A stretch of 64,000 bases of DNA from Actinomadura graeca (GTDB lineage: Bacteria; Actinomycetota; Actinomycetes; Streptosporangiales; Streptosporangiaceae): positions 6,262,001 to 6,326,000 of the forward strand of contig NZ_CP059572.1 in the NCBI RefSeq assembly GCF_019175365.1, read 5' to 3'. This document shows, piece after piece, positions 8,620 to 16,823 of the stretch. Made by a program: the position numbers and the translations under genes. How positions within the stretch are numbered: the stretch's first letter is position 1; every line of letters starts with the position of its first letter. The notes beneath the pieces are model-generated. The model worked only from the letters and a program-made list of their open reading frames with translations. It did not search any database and was not told the DNA's origin.

Positions 8620-9525
8620 ATGGCCGACATTGCACCAGTGCTCAAAGCGGTCGTCCCGGCGGCCGGCCTCGGTACCCGATTCTTGCCCGCCACCAAGGCG
8701 ACACCCAAGGAAATGCTGCCGATCGTCGATAAACCGGCGATCCAGTACGTCGTCGAGGAGGCGGTCGATGCCGGCCTCACCGACGTCCTCATGGTCACCG
8801 GACGCAGCAAGCGGTCCATCGAGGACCACTTCGACCGCGCCTACGAGCTGGAGGAGGCGCTGCGCGCCAAGGGCGACGACGAGCGGCTCGGCGCCGTCCG
8901 CGAGTCCAGCGAGCTGGCGATCATGCACTACGTCCGGCAGGGCGAGCCGCGCGGCCTCGGGCACGCGGTGCACTGCGCGCGCCAGCACGTCGGCCGCGAG
9001 CCGTTCGCGGTCCTGCTGGGCGATGACATGATCGACGCCCGCGACCAGCTGCTCAAGCGGATGATCGAGGTCCGCGGGCAGCACGGCGGCAGCGTCGTGG
9101 CGCTGATGGAGGTGGAGCCCGACCAGGTCTCGTCCTACGGCTGCGCCGCCATCGAGGCCACCGGCGAGGACGACGTCGTCCGCATCAGCGACCTCGTCGA
9201 GAAGCCCGCCCCCGACGAGGCGCCGAGCAACTGGATCATCATCGGCCGGTACGTCTGCGACCCGGCGGTCTTCGACGTGCTGGAGAAGACCCCGCCCGGC
9301 CGCGGCGGCGAGATCCAGCTGACCGACGCGCTGCGCACCCTCGCCGACACCCCCGCCGACCAGGGCGGCGGCGTGTTCGGGGTCAAGTTCCGCGGCCGCC
9401 GCTACGACACGGGCAACAAGCTGGAGTACCTGCGGACGGTCGTCCAGTTCGCCTCCGAGCGTCCCGACCTGGCGCCGGAGTTCATGCCGTGGCTGCGCGA
9501 GTTCGTCCGCCAGCACGATCAGTGA
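8620..9525 (+). CDS. galU: UTP--glucose-1-phosphate uridylyltransferase
   Basis: A 301-residue GalU. It makes UDP-glucose from UTP and glucose-1-phosphate for cell-wall glycans and glycogen. The nucleotide-binding start 'VVPAAGLGTRFLPATKATPKEMLP' and the 'DKPAIQYVVEEAVDAG' segment are diagnostic. Also present are 'VLLGDDMID' (metal-binding Asp), 'LVEKP' and 'GRYVCDPAVFDVLEKTPPGRGGEIQLTDA'. Length matches the family. It is followed by glp/moeA, moaC and mog, a common actinobacterial order. Confidence 0.96.
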   Translation: MADIAPVLKAVVPAAGLGTRFLPATKATPKEMLPIVDKPAIQYVVEEAVDAGLTDVLMVTGRSKRSIEDHFDRAYELEEALRAKGDDERLGAVRESSELAIMHYVRQGEPRGLGHAVHCARQHVGREPFAVLLGDDMIDARDQLLKRMIEVRGQHGGSVVALMEVEPDQVSSYGCAAIEATGEDDVVRISDLVEKPAPDEAPSNWIIIGRYVCDPAVFDVLEKTPPGRGGEIQLTDALRTLADTPADQGGGVFGVKFRGRRYDTGNKLEYLRTVVQFASERPDLAPEFMPWLREFVRQHDQ

Positions 9526-9706
9526 TCTCCCCGTCCCGCGCTGACGGCCGGTCTCCGGGCCGGCCCGCCCGGTCGTCCCGGCCCGCCCGGTCGTGCCGGT
9601 CGTCCCGGACCGCCCGGACGGTCCGGTCGCGGGACGGGATGGCGGTGCGCGGCGGCGTGGGATGCGCCGGGGACCCCGGACGACACGTCAGACTGTGTGC
9701 GTGGGC

Positions 9707-10915
9707 ATGAGATCGGTCGACGAGCATCTGACGGACATCCTCGGCAGCGTCCCCGTCCTGGCGCCGCTCGATCTGGCGTTGCTGGAGGCGCAGGGGACGG
9801 TGCTCGCCGAGCCTGTCTCCGCGCCCGTGCCGCTGCCGCCGTTCGACAACTCCGCGATGGACGGCTACGCCGTGGTCGCCTCCGACATCGCGGGCGCCAC
9901 CGAGGCGGAGCCGGTCGTCCTGCCGGTCGTCGGGGACATCCTCGCGGGCGACCCCGGCGTGTCCGCGATCCGGCCGGGGCTGACCGCGCGGATCATGACG
10001 GGCGCGCCGATGCCCGCCGGGGCCGACGCCGTCATACCGGTCGAGTGGACGGACGGCGGCAACGCCACCGTGCGGGTCTCGCGTCCGGCGTCGCCGGGCA
10101 ACTACATCCGCCGCGCGGGCGAGGACGTCCTCGCCGGGCAGGTCGTCGCGGACGCGGGCACCCGGCTCGGCGCCGCGCAGATCGGCATGATCGCCGCCGT
10201 GGGCCGGTCCCGCGCCGTCGTCCGGCCGCGGCCGCGCGTCGTCGTGCTGTCCACGGGGACGGAGCTGCGGGAACCCGGCGAGCGGCTCGGCGACGGCCAG
10301 ATCTGGGAGTCCAACTCCTTCATGCTGACGGCCGCCGTCGTCGAGGCGGGCGGCGTCGGCTACCGGCAGGCGACGGTCGAGGACGAGCCCGCGAAGGTCA
10401 TGGAGGCCCTGCGGGACCAGCTCGTCCGCGCGGACGCCATCGTCACCTCCGGGGGCGTCTCGATGGGGACCCGCGACGTCGTCAAGGAGGTGCTGAGCGG
10501 CACCGGGACGGTCGAGTTCCACAAGGTGCGGATGCGTCCCGGCAGGCCCCAGGGCTTCGGGCTGCTCGAAGGCGTCCCGGTCTTCACGCTCCCCGGCAAC
10601 CCCGTCAGCGCCTACGTCTCCTTCCAGGTCTTCGTCCGTCCTGCGCTGCGCGCCATGCAGGGGCTGGGTCCCGAGCCGCTGCCGACGGTCAGCGCCGTTC
10701 TCGGGGCGGACGTCAAGTCCCCGGCGGGGCTGCGCCACTACGTCCGCGGGCGGCTCTCCTTCAACCGCGGCCACTACGCCGTCACCCCGGCCGACGGGCA
10801 GGGCTCGCACCAGCTCGGCTCGCTCTCGTCCGCCGACGCGCTCATCGTGCTGCCGGAGGAGGCCGAGGCCATGCCCGCCGGTTCCCACGTCGATGTGATG
10901 AGGTTGCCGTCATGA
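9707..10915 (+). CDS. glp: MoeA-like molybdotransferase / divisome factor Glp
   Basis: A 402-residue MoeA/gephyrin-E family protein. MoeA ligates molybdate to molybdopterin-AMP; the actinobacterial paralogue Glp is also reported to act with GlpR and Wag31 at the divisome. Signatures are 'PPFDNSAMDGYAV' (domain III), 'LAGDPG', 'GEDVLAGQVV', 'VLSTGTELREPGE' and 'TSGGVSMGTRDVVKEVL' (molybdopterin-binding domain). 'VFTLPGNPVSAYVSFQVF' and a C-terminal domain IV complete the protein. The ATG at 9707 is chosen because it gives the conserved 'RSVDEHLTDIL' start. The stop overlaps moaC (ATGA). A SepX/GlpR-like gene lies at 17675, supporting the Glp reading. Confidence 0.88.
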   Translation: MRSVDEHLTDILGSVPVLAPLDLALLEAQGTVLAEPVSAPVPLPPFDNSAMDGYAVVASDIAGATEAEPVVLPVVGDILAGDPGVSAIRPGLTARIMTGAPMPAGADAVIPVEWTDGGNATVRVSRPASPGNYIRRAGEDVLAGQVVADAGTRLGAAQIGMIAAVGRSRAVVRPRPRVVVLSTGTELREPGERLGDGQIWESNSFMLTAAVVEAGGVGYRQATVEDEPAKVMEALRDQLVRADAIVTSGGVSMGTRDVVKEVLSGTGTVEFHKVRMRPGRPQGFGLLEGVPVFTLPGNPVSAYVSFQVFVRPALRAMQGLGPEPLPTVSAVLGADVKSPAGLRHYVRGRLSFNRGHYAVTPADGQGSHQLGSLSSADALIVLPEEAEAMPAGSHVDVMRLPS

Positions 10916-11403
10916 GCGCAATGGGCACCGAATTCACCCACCTGGACGAGAAGGGCGCGGCCCGCATGGTCGACGTCTCGTCCAAGAACGTCTCCTCCCG
11001 CACCGCCACGGCGACGGGTTTCGTCCGGTTGTCCGCCGAGTGCGTCGCCGCGCTGCGCGCGGGGGACATGCCGAAGGGCGACGCCCTCTCCGTGGCGCGC
11101 ATCGCCGGGATCATGGGCGCCAAGCGCGTCCCCGACCTCGTCCCGCTGTGCCATCCCATCGCGCTGCACGGCGTCACCGTGGACCTCGCCATCGAGGACG
11201 AGGGTGTGGCGATCACCGTCACCACGCGGACCGCGGACCGGACGGGCGTCGAGATGGAAGCCCTCACCTCCGTCTCCGTCGCCGCGCTCGCCCTGGTCGA
11301 CATGGTGAAGGCCGTCGATCCCGCCGCCGTCATCACCGACGTCAGGGTCGAGGAGAAGACCGGCGGCAAGACCGGCGTCTGGCGCCGCCCTGACTCCCCC
11401 TGA
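10912..11403 (+). CDS. moaC: Cyclic pyranopterin monophosphate synthase MoaC
   Basis: A 163-residue MoaC, which converts 3',8-cyclo-7,8-dihydro-GTP to cPMP in molybdenum-cofactor synthesis. Conserved parts are 'FTHLDEKGAARMVDVS', 'GDALSVARIAGIMGAKR', 'LVPLCHPIAL' (catalytic His region), 'GVEMEALTSVSVAALALVDM' and the end 'KTGGKTGVWRR'. The ATG overlaps the glp stop, so the genes are translationally coupled. No moaA, moaD or moaE lies nearby. Confidence 0.95.
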   Translation: MSAMGTEFTHLDEKGAARMVDVSSKNVSSRTATATGFVRLSAECVAALRAGDMPKGDALSVARIAGIMGAKRVPDLVPLCHPIALHGVTVDLAIEDEGVAITVTTRTADRTGVEMEALTSVSVAALALVDMVKAVDPAAVITDVRVEEKTGGKTGVWRRPDSP

Positions 11404-11472
11404 GGTCCCCGGCGGGGTCGGGAGCGACGGCGGTGAGGACGGCGAGGACGGTGCGGGCGGGACGGTGAAGGG

Positions 11473-11964
11473 ATGACGATGCGGGCGATGGCGGTGACGG
11501 TGTCGAACCGGGCGGCGGCGGGCGTGTACGCCGACAGGTCCGGGCCGGTGCTGGTGGAGATGCTGGAGGATCTCGGCTGCCAGGTGGACGGGCCCGTGGT
11601 CGTCCCGGACGGCGAGCCGGTCGCCGGTGTCCTGCGGGACGCGGTGCGCGACGGCTACGACGTGGTCGTGACCACCGGCGGGACGGGCCTCACCCCGACC
11701 GACCGGACGCCCGAGATGACGCGGCCGGTGCTGGAGCGCGAGATCCCCGGCCTGGCGGACGCCATCCGGTCGGAGGGACGCGACCAGGTCCCCACGGCGA
11801 TCCTGTCGCGGGGCCTGGCCGGTGTCGCGGGCCGCACGCTGATCGTCAACCTGCCGGGCTCGACGGGTGGGGTCCGCGACGGCATGACCGTCCTCGGGCG
11901 CGTCCTGGCGCACGCCGTCGACCAGATCCGCGGCGGCGACCACCCCCGTCCCGCCGCGCACTGA
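11473..11964 (+). CDS. MogA/MoaB-family molybdenum cofactor protein
   Basis: A 163-residue MoCF-domain protein. These adenylylate molybdopterin (Mog/MoaB) before metal insertion. It has 'AVTVSNRAAAGVYADRSGP' at the N-terminus, the 'DVVVTTGGTGLTPTDRTPE' molybdopterin-binding loop, and 'LIVNLPGSTGGVRDGM' near the end. GAAGGG precedes the ATG. It is 69 bases after moaC and probably co-transcribed. The DeoR gene is convergent and ends 24 bases downstream of its stop. Confidence 0.9.
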   Translation: MTMRAMAVTVSNRAAAGVYADRSGPVLVEMLEDLGCQVDGPVVVPDGEPVAGVLRDAVRDGYDVVVTTGGTGLTPTDRTPEMTRPVLEREIPGLADAIRSEGRDQVPTAILSRGLAGVAGRTLIVNLPGSTGGVRDGMTVLGRVLAHAVDQIRGGDHPRPAAH

Positions 11965-11988
11965 GCGGCCCCCTCCGGGCGCGGCGCG

Positions 11989-12774
11989 TCAGGCCCGGAT
12001 CACCCGGACACCCGCCTCGGTGAAGGCCGCCACGTCGTCCTCGGCGACGGTGCCGTCCGTCACCAGGACGTCGATCCGGGACGTGTCGCAGATCTTGGCG
12101 AACGCGCGGCGGCCGATCTTGGAGCCGTCCGCCACCACGACGATCTTCTCGGCGCGCTCGGCCATGAGGCGGTTGACGTCCGCCTCGCCCTCGTTGTGGC
12201 AGGTGGCGCCGTGCTCCACGGCCACCCCGTACACGCCGAGGATCGCGACGTCCAGCGTCACGTGGTCGAAGATGCCGGTGGCGAGCGGGCCGGTCAGCTC
12301 GTAGGACTGCGGCCGGGGCACCCCGCCCGTCAGGACGATCTTGACGTGCGGCCGGACGGCCAGCTCGTTGCCGATGTTGAGCGCGTTCGTCACGATCGTG
12401 ATCGCCGGGGACGCGCCCTCGGCGTGCAGGTCGGCGCGGGTGGCGAGGGCCCGCGCGACCTCGGAGGTCGTCGTCCCGCCGTTCAGCCCGATGACCGAGC
12501 CGGGACGCGCGAGCTCGGCGGTGGCGGCCGCGATCAGCTGCTTCTCCGAGGCGTGCCGCGCGCTCTTGTAGCGCAGCGGCAGGTCGTAGCTGACGTTCTG
12601 CGCGACGGCGCCGCCGCGCGTGCGGGTGAGCATCTGCTGCTGCGCGAGCTGGTCGAAGTCGCGGCGGATCGTGGCGGCCGACACCTTCATCCGCGCGGCG
12701 GCCTCCTCGACGGTCAGCCGCCCCGCCTCCGACAGCAGTTCCAGGAGCGCGTTCCAGCGCTCATGCCTGGCCAC
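11989..12774 (-). CDS. DeoR/GlpR-family repressor of the amino-sugar operon
   Basis: A 261-residue DeoR-family regulator. Residues 1-60 form the winged HTH ('RHERWNALLELLSEAGRLTV' then 'AATIRRDFDQLAQQQMLTRTRGGA'). The C-terminal DeoRC sensor domain binds sugar phosphates ('VIGLNGGTTTSEVARAL', 'TNALNIGNELAV', 'ILGVYGV', 'VVADGSKIGRRAF'). It is divergent from the SIS-nagA-pfkB-aldolase operon, so an AgaR-like repressor relieved by an amino-sugar or tagatose phosphate is the natural inference. The inducer is not determined. Confidence 0.88.
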   Translation of the reverse strand: MARHERWNALLELLSEAGRLTVEEAAARMKVSAATIRRDFDQLAQQQMLTRTRGGAVAQNVSYDLPLRYKSARHASEKQLIAAATAELARPGSVIGLNGGTTTSEVARALATRADLHAEGASPAITIVTNALNIGNELAVRPHVKIVLTGGVPRPQSYELTGPLATGIFDHVTLDVAILGVYGVAVEHGATCHNEGEADVNRLMAERAEKIVVVADGSKIGRRAFAKICDTSRIDVLVTDGTVAEDDVAAFTEAGVRVIRA

Positions 12775-12854
12775 GCAAGCCCTCCTCCGCGCGTGCGGGC
12801 GCCGGTGCGGGCCTGGGCAGGGGGGCCGGGGATCGGACGGACATGCGGGGCGAG

Positions 12855-12954
12855 GTCACGAAATGATTCTAGCGATGCACACTGATGGTCTTTTATGCGC
12901 TATCTCCCTATGAAAAACTCATTAACAAGCAAAGGAGAGCAAAGGGGCATCTCT
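12855..12954. promoter_or_regulatory. AT-rich divergent promoter/operator of the amino-sugar operon
   Basis: An AT-rich island between DeoR and the SIS gene contrasts with its flanks. On the minus strand TAGAAT (12871-12866) is a good -10 box for deoR. On the plus strand GCAAAGG is directly repeated at 11-base spacing (12928-12934 and 12939-12945), and TTTTATG and CTATGAAAA words lie just upstream. The repeats overlap the ribosome-binding site region of the SIS gene, a plausible DeoR binding zone. Confidence 0.45.
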
Positions 12955-13857
12955 ATGGCAGACGTGGCAGAAGCCGGTCATACCGCGGCCGAGATCGCCT
13001 CCCAGCCCGGGCTGTGGCGCCGCGCCGCCGCGTCCGCCCCCGGGCTCGCGCCGAGGCTGCCCCGACCGGGTGAGCGCGTCGCCGTGATCGGCTGCGGGAC
13101 GTCCTGGTTCGTCGCGCAGGCGTATGCGGCGCTGCGCGAGGCCGCCGGGCACGGCGAGACCGACGCGTTCGCGGCGTCGGAGTACCCGCGGGGCCGCGCC
13201 TACGACCGGCTCCTCGCCCTCACCCGCTCCGGGACGACGACCGAGGTGCTGGACGTGCTCGCCCACGTCCGCGGGACGATCCCCACCACGGCGATCACCG
13301 CCGATCCCGCGACGCCCGTCATGTCGGCCGCCGACGAGGCCGTCGTCCTCGGCTACGCCGACGAGAGGTCGGTGGTGCAGACGCGCTTCGCGACCACCCA
13401 GCTCGCCCTGCTGCGCGCCCACCTCGGCGAGGACCTCACGGGAGTGATCACCGACGCGGCGCGGGCGCTCGCCATGCCGCTGCCGGACGTGGCCGTCCGC
13501 GCCGAGCAGCTCACCTTCCTCGGACGCGGCTGGACGGCCGGGCTGGCGCACGAGGCGGCCCTGAAGATGCGCGAGGCCGCCGGCGCCTGGACCGAGTCGT
13601 ACCCGGCCATGGAGTACCGGCACGGCCCGATCAGCGTCACCGGTCCGGGCCGCGTCACCTGGATGTTCGGCGACGCGCCGCCAGGGCTGGCCCGCCAGGT
13701 CACCGACGCCGGAGGCACCATGATCACGAGCGGGCTGGACCCGCTCGCCGACCTCGTCCGGGTCCAGCGGCTGGCCGTCGAGACCGCCCGCTCCCGCGGC
13801 GCCGACCCGGACACGCCCCGCAACCTGACCCGCTCGGTCATCCTGGACGCGCGGTGA
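12955..13857 (+). CDS. SIS-domain sugar isomerase/deaminase (AgaS-like)
   Basis: A 300-residue protein with two SIS domains like the isomerase half of GlmS. Seen are 'VAVIGCGTSWFVAQAYAALRE', 'LTRSGTTTEVLDVLAHV', 'FLGRGWTAGLAHEAALKMREAAG' and 'SYPAMEYRHGPIS'. No glutaminase domain is present, so it should act as an isomerase/deaminase. In the operon context it would convert galactosamine-6-P to tagatose-6-P and ammonia (AgaS role). Glucosamine-6-P deamination is the alternative. The ATG at 12955 follows AAAGGGG. The stop overlaps the next gene's GTG start (GTGA). Confidence 0.85.
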   Translation: MADVAEAGHTAAEIASQPGLWRRAAASAPGLAPRLPRPGERVAVIGCGTSWFVAQAYAALREAAGHGETDAFAASEYPRGRAYDRLLALTRSGTTTEVLDVLAHVRGTIPTTAITADPATPVMSAADEAVVLGYADERSVVQTRFATTQLALLRAHLGEDLTGVITDAARALAMPLPDVAVRAEQLTFLGRGWTAGLAHEAALKMREAAGAWTESYPAMEYRHGPISVTGPGRVTWMFGDAPPGLARQVTDAGGTMITSGLDPLADLVRVQRLAVETARSRGADPDTPRNLTRSVILDAR

Positions 13858-15035
13858 TCGTCCTGCGGGACGGCCGCCTCGTCCTCCCCGGCGGCGTCCG
13901 GCGCGGTGACCTGCACGTCCGGGACGGCCGCATCGCCGCGAACGGGCCACCGGCCACCACGCCGCATGCCACCGAGACGCCGCGCACCGCCGAGACTCCG
14001 CGCACCGCAGAGACGCCGGGCGCCGACGAGATCGACCTCGGCGGGCGCTATGTGGTCCCGGGCTTCGTCGACATGCACGTTCACGGCGGGGCCGGGGCGT
14101 CCTATCAGAGCGGCTCGGACGAGGACGCGCGGCGCGTGGCCGGGTTCCACCTCGCCGCCGGGACGACGACCACGATCGCGAGCCTCGTCACCGGCACCGG
14201 GCGGGAACTCGCGGACGCCGTCGCCGCGCTCGCCGGCCCGGCCGCCGACGGCCTGATCGCCGGTATCCACCTCGAAGGCCCCTACCTGGCGCGGGAACGC
14301 TGCGGCGCGCACGACCCGGCGCTGCTCAGACCCCCTGACATCGCCGAGTTCCGGCACCTCGCCGGCCTCGGGCGCGGCCATGTCCGCATGATCACGCTGG
14401 CGCCGGAGCTGCCGGGCGCGTTAGAACTCGTCCGCGCGGCGGCGGACGCGGGCGTGATCGCGGCGGTCGGGCACACCGAGGCGCCGGGGGCGGTCGCCCG
14501 CGCGGCCTTCGACGCGGGCGCGCGCGTGGCGACGCACCTGTTCAACGCGATGCGGCCGCTGCACCACCGTGAGGGCGGCCCGGTCGCCGCCGCGCTGAAC
14601 GACCCGCGGGTCACTGTCGAGATCGTCAACGACGGCGTGCACGTCGAGCCCGGTGTGGTCGCGCTGGCCTTCCGGGCCGCCGGCCCCGGCCGCGTCGCGT
14701 TGATCACCGACGCGATGGCGGCGACCGGGATGGGCGACGGCGACTACCGGCTCGGCGTGATGGACGTCCGGGTAAGGGACGGGCGGGCGACCCTCGCGGG
14801 CGGGTCGTCCATCGCGGGCAGCACGATCACGATGGCGGACGCGTTCCGCCACGCCGTCACCGGCGTCGGCGTGCCGATCGCGCAGGCGGCCGAAGCGGCG
14901 GCACTGACCCCGGCGCGCGCGCTGGGCATCGACTCGCGTGTCGGCTCGCTGGAACCCGGCAAGGACGCCGACCTCCTCGTCCTGGACGACGACCTCGCCG
15001 TCGCCCGGGTCATGAAGCGCGGGCGCTGGCTGTGA
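13854..15035 (+). CDS. N-acetyl-hexosamine-6-phosphate deacetylase (NagA/AgaA)
   Basis: A 393-residue amidohydrolase. It removes acetate from GlcNAc-6-P or GalNAc-6-P. Motifs are 'VVPGFVDMHVHGG' (metal His pair), 'AGIHLEGPYL' (metal Glu), 'AAVGHTEAPG', 'ATHLFNAMRPLHHREGG', 'EIVNDGVHVEPGV' and the catalytic 'LITDAMAATGMGDG'. A 72-base insert near residues 36-59 consists of four 18-base repeats encoding TPxxxE units, absent from normal NagA. The operon partners (kinase and aldolase of the tagatose route) favour GalNAc-6-P. The GTG start overlaps the SIS stop and its own stop overlaps the kinase start. Confidence 0.88.
   Translation: MIVLRDGRLVLPGGVRRGDLHVRDGRIAANGPPATTPHATETPRTAETPRTAETPGADEIDLGGRYVVPGFVDMHVHGGAGASYQSGSDEDARRVAGFHLAAGTTTTIASLVTGTGRELADAVAALAGPAADGLIAGIHLEGPYLARERCGAHDPALLRPPDIAEFRHLAGLGRGHVRMITLAPELPGALELVRAAADAGVIAAVGHTEAPGAVARAAFDAGARVATHLFNAMRPLHHREGGPVAAALNDPRVTVEIVNDGVHVEPGVVALAFRAAGPGRVALITDAMAATGMGDGDYRLGVMDVRVRDGRATLAGGSSIAGSTITMADAFRHAVTGVGVPIAQAAEAAALTPARALGIDSRVGSLEPGKDADLLVLDDDLAVARVMKRGRWL
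13959..14030 (+). repeat. Four 18-bp in-frame repeats inside the deacetylase gene
   Basis: Units at 13959-13976, 13977-13994, 13995-14012 and 14013-14030 share the frame ACxCCGxxxxCCxxxGAG. They encode TPHATE, TPRTAE, TPRTAE and TPGADE. The array lies between two beta strands of the small domain and keeps the frame, so it is a tolerated linker expansion. Confidence 0.85.
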
Positions 15036-15970
15036 TCCTCACCGTGACGCTGAACGCCGCGCTCGACGTCACCTACGCGATGGCCCGCGTGGCGTGGGGC
15101 GGCTCCAACCGCGTCGGCGCGGCGCACCGGCGCGCGGGCGGCAAGGGCGTGAACGCCGCCCGCGTGGCCGCCGCGCTGGGCGAGGACGTCCTGATCACCG
15201 GGCTGGCCGGAGGCGCGACGGCGGACGCCATCCGGGCCGACCTCGACGGATCGGCCCTCCGGCACGCGTTCTTCCCCATCGCCGGGACGTCCCGGCACAC
15301 CCTCACCGTCACCTCCGACACGTCCGGCGCGACCGTCTTCAACGAGGCCGGGCCCGAGGTCACGCCGGGGGAGTGGGACGGATTCCTGGAGCACTACCGG
15401 GCCCTCCTGCCGCACGCACAGGTGGTCGTCCTCTCCGGAAGCCTGCCGCCGGGCGTGCCACGGGACGCCTACGCCCTGCTGACCCGGCTCGCCGACCGTC
15501 CGGTCATCCTGGACGCCGACGGCGACGCGCTCTCCCTGGGCGTCCCCGCAGGACCCACTGTCGTGAAACCCAACGCGGACGAACTCGTCCGCGCCACCGG
15601 ACGACCACCCCTCTCCGGTGCCCGTGCGCTACAAGCGGCAGGCGCGCGCGCTGTTCTGGTGTCCCTCGGGCAAGAGGGCCTCCTAGGCGTGACACCCGAC
15701 GGCGCCTGGCACGCCAAACCGCCAAAGCGCATTTCCGGGAACCCAACCGGCGCGGGAGACGCCGTAGTGGCAGCCACCGCGCGCGCACTGCTCTCGTCCA
15801 CTCCCTGGCCCGCCCTGCTACGGGACGCGGTGGCGCTCTCAGCGTCCGCAGTGCGCGCCCCCGTGGCAGGCGACTTCGACGCAGGCGAATACGCCCGCCT
15901 GCTCCCCGAAGTCGTCATCGACGCCCTCGACACCCGGCAGGAGTCCCATGCCCCTCGTAGGAACCGGTGA
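15032..15970 (+). CDS. PfkB-family sugar-phosphate kinase (tagatose-6-P / fructose-1-P type)
   Basis: A 312-residue ribokinase/PfkB family enzyme of the LacC/FruK subgroup. The start 'MILTVTLNAALDVTY' is typical of that group. 'RRAGGKGVNAARVAAALGE' is the substrate-binding signature, 'VLSGSLPPGVP' is conserved, and 'GNPTGAGDAVVAATARALL' is the ATP/catalytic signature with the base Asp. In this operon the likely reaction is tagatose-6-P to tagatose-1,6-bisphosphate. Fructose-1-P kinase activity cannot be excluded. It overlaps the deacetylase by 4 bases and the aldolase by 23. Confidence 0.87.
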   Translation: MILTVTLNAALDVTYAMARVAWGGSNRVGAAHRRAGGKGVNAARVAAALGEDVLITGLAGGATADAIRADLDGSALRHAFFPIAGTSRHTLTVTSDTSGATVFNEAGPEVTPGEWDGFLEHYRALLPHAQVVVLSGSLPPGVPRDAYALLTRLADRPVILDADGDALSLGVPAGPTVVKPNADELVRATGRPPLSGARALQAAGARAVLVSLGQEGLLGVTPDGAWHAKPPKRISGNPTGAGDAVVAATARALLSSTPWPALLRDAVALSASAVRAPVAGDFDAGEYARLLPEVVIDALDTRQESHAPRRNR

Positions 15971-16787
15971 GATCATCGCCGGCGGCCCCGGCGTCGGCGC
16001 GTTCAACGCCGTCCTCCTCGAACACGCCACCGCCATCGCCGCCGGTGCGGAGGCCGCCGCCGCGCCCGTCATCCTCCAGATCAGCGAGAACACCGTGAAG
16101 TACCACGGCGCCGCCGCGCCGGTCGTCGCCGCCGCGCTCGCGACCGCCCGCCGCGCCGCCGTGCCCGTCGCCGTCCACCTCGACCACGCCACGTCCATCG
16201 ACCTCGTCTACGAGGCCGTCGAGCTCGGCGTCGGCTCGGTGATGTTCGACGCGTCCACCCTCCCCTACGACGACAACGTCGCCGCGACCGCCGAGGTCGC
16301 CCGCTGGTGCCACATCCGCGGCGTCCTCGTCGAGGGCGAGCTCGGCGAGGTCGGCGGCAAGGACGGCGCCCACGCCCCCGGCGCCCGCACCGACCCCGCC
16401 CAAGCCGCCGCCTACGTGGCCGCGACCGGCGTGGACGCCCTCGCCGTGGCCGCCGGCACGTCCCACGGGATGATCACCCGCGACGCCGTCCTCGACCTCG
16501 CGCTGATCTCCGAGCTGCGCGATGCCGTGCCCGTCCCGCTCGTCCTGCACGGCTCGTCCGGCGTCCCGGACGAGACCCTCGCCGCCGCCGTCCGGCACGG
16601 CCTCACGAAGGTCAACATCGCGACCCGCCTCAACGCCGTCCTCACCGCGGAGATCAGGCGCGCCCTCGGCGACGCCCCCGGCCTCGTCGACCCCCGCCGC
16701 TACCTCGGATCGGCCCGGACGGCCGTGTCGCAGGAGGTCGCGAGGCTCCTGGAGGTGCTCCGCGGCGGAATTCTCGGCGACAATTGA
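15948..16787 (+). CDS. Class II ketose-bisphosphate aldolase (GatY/KbaY-like)
   Basis: A 279-residue zinc-dependent aldolase. It has 'GAFNAVLLEHATAIAAGAE', the metal/catalytic 'VAVHLDHATS', 'SVMFDASTLPYDDN', 'GVLVEGELGEVGG', 'VAAGTSHGMI', 'VLHGSSGVPDE' and 'KVNIATRLN'. The length (279) fits tagatose-bisphosphate aldolases rather than longer FbaA. It would split tagatose-1,6-bisphosphate into dihydroxyacetone-P and glyceraldehyde-3-P, closing the pathway begun by the three upstream genes. Fructose-bisphosphate is the alternative substrate. Confidence 0.87.
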   Translation: MPLVGTGEIIAGGPGVGAFNAVLLEHATAIAAGAEAAAAPVILQISENTVKYHGAAAPVVAAALATARRAAVPVAVHLDHATSIDLVYEAVELGVGSVMFDASTLPYDDNVAATAEVARWCHIRGVLVEGELGEVGGKDGAHAPGARTDPAQAAAYVAATGVDALAVAAGTSHGMITRDAVLDLALISELRDAVPVPLVLHGSSGVPDETLAAAVRHGLTKVNIATRLNAVLTAEIRRALGDAPGLVDPRRYLGSARTAVSQEVARLLEVLRGGILGDN

Positions 16788-16823
16788 TGGCGTCCACCCG
16801 TCCTGCCAGGGAATCATGGAACC

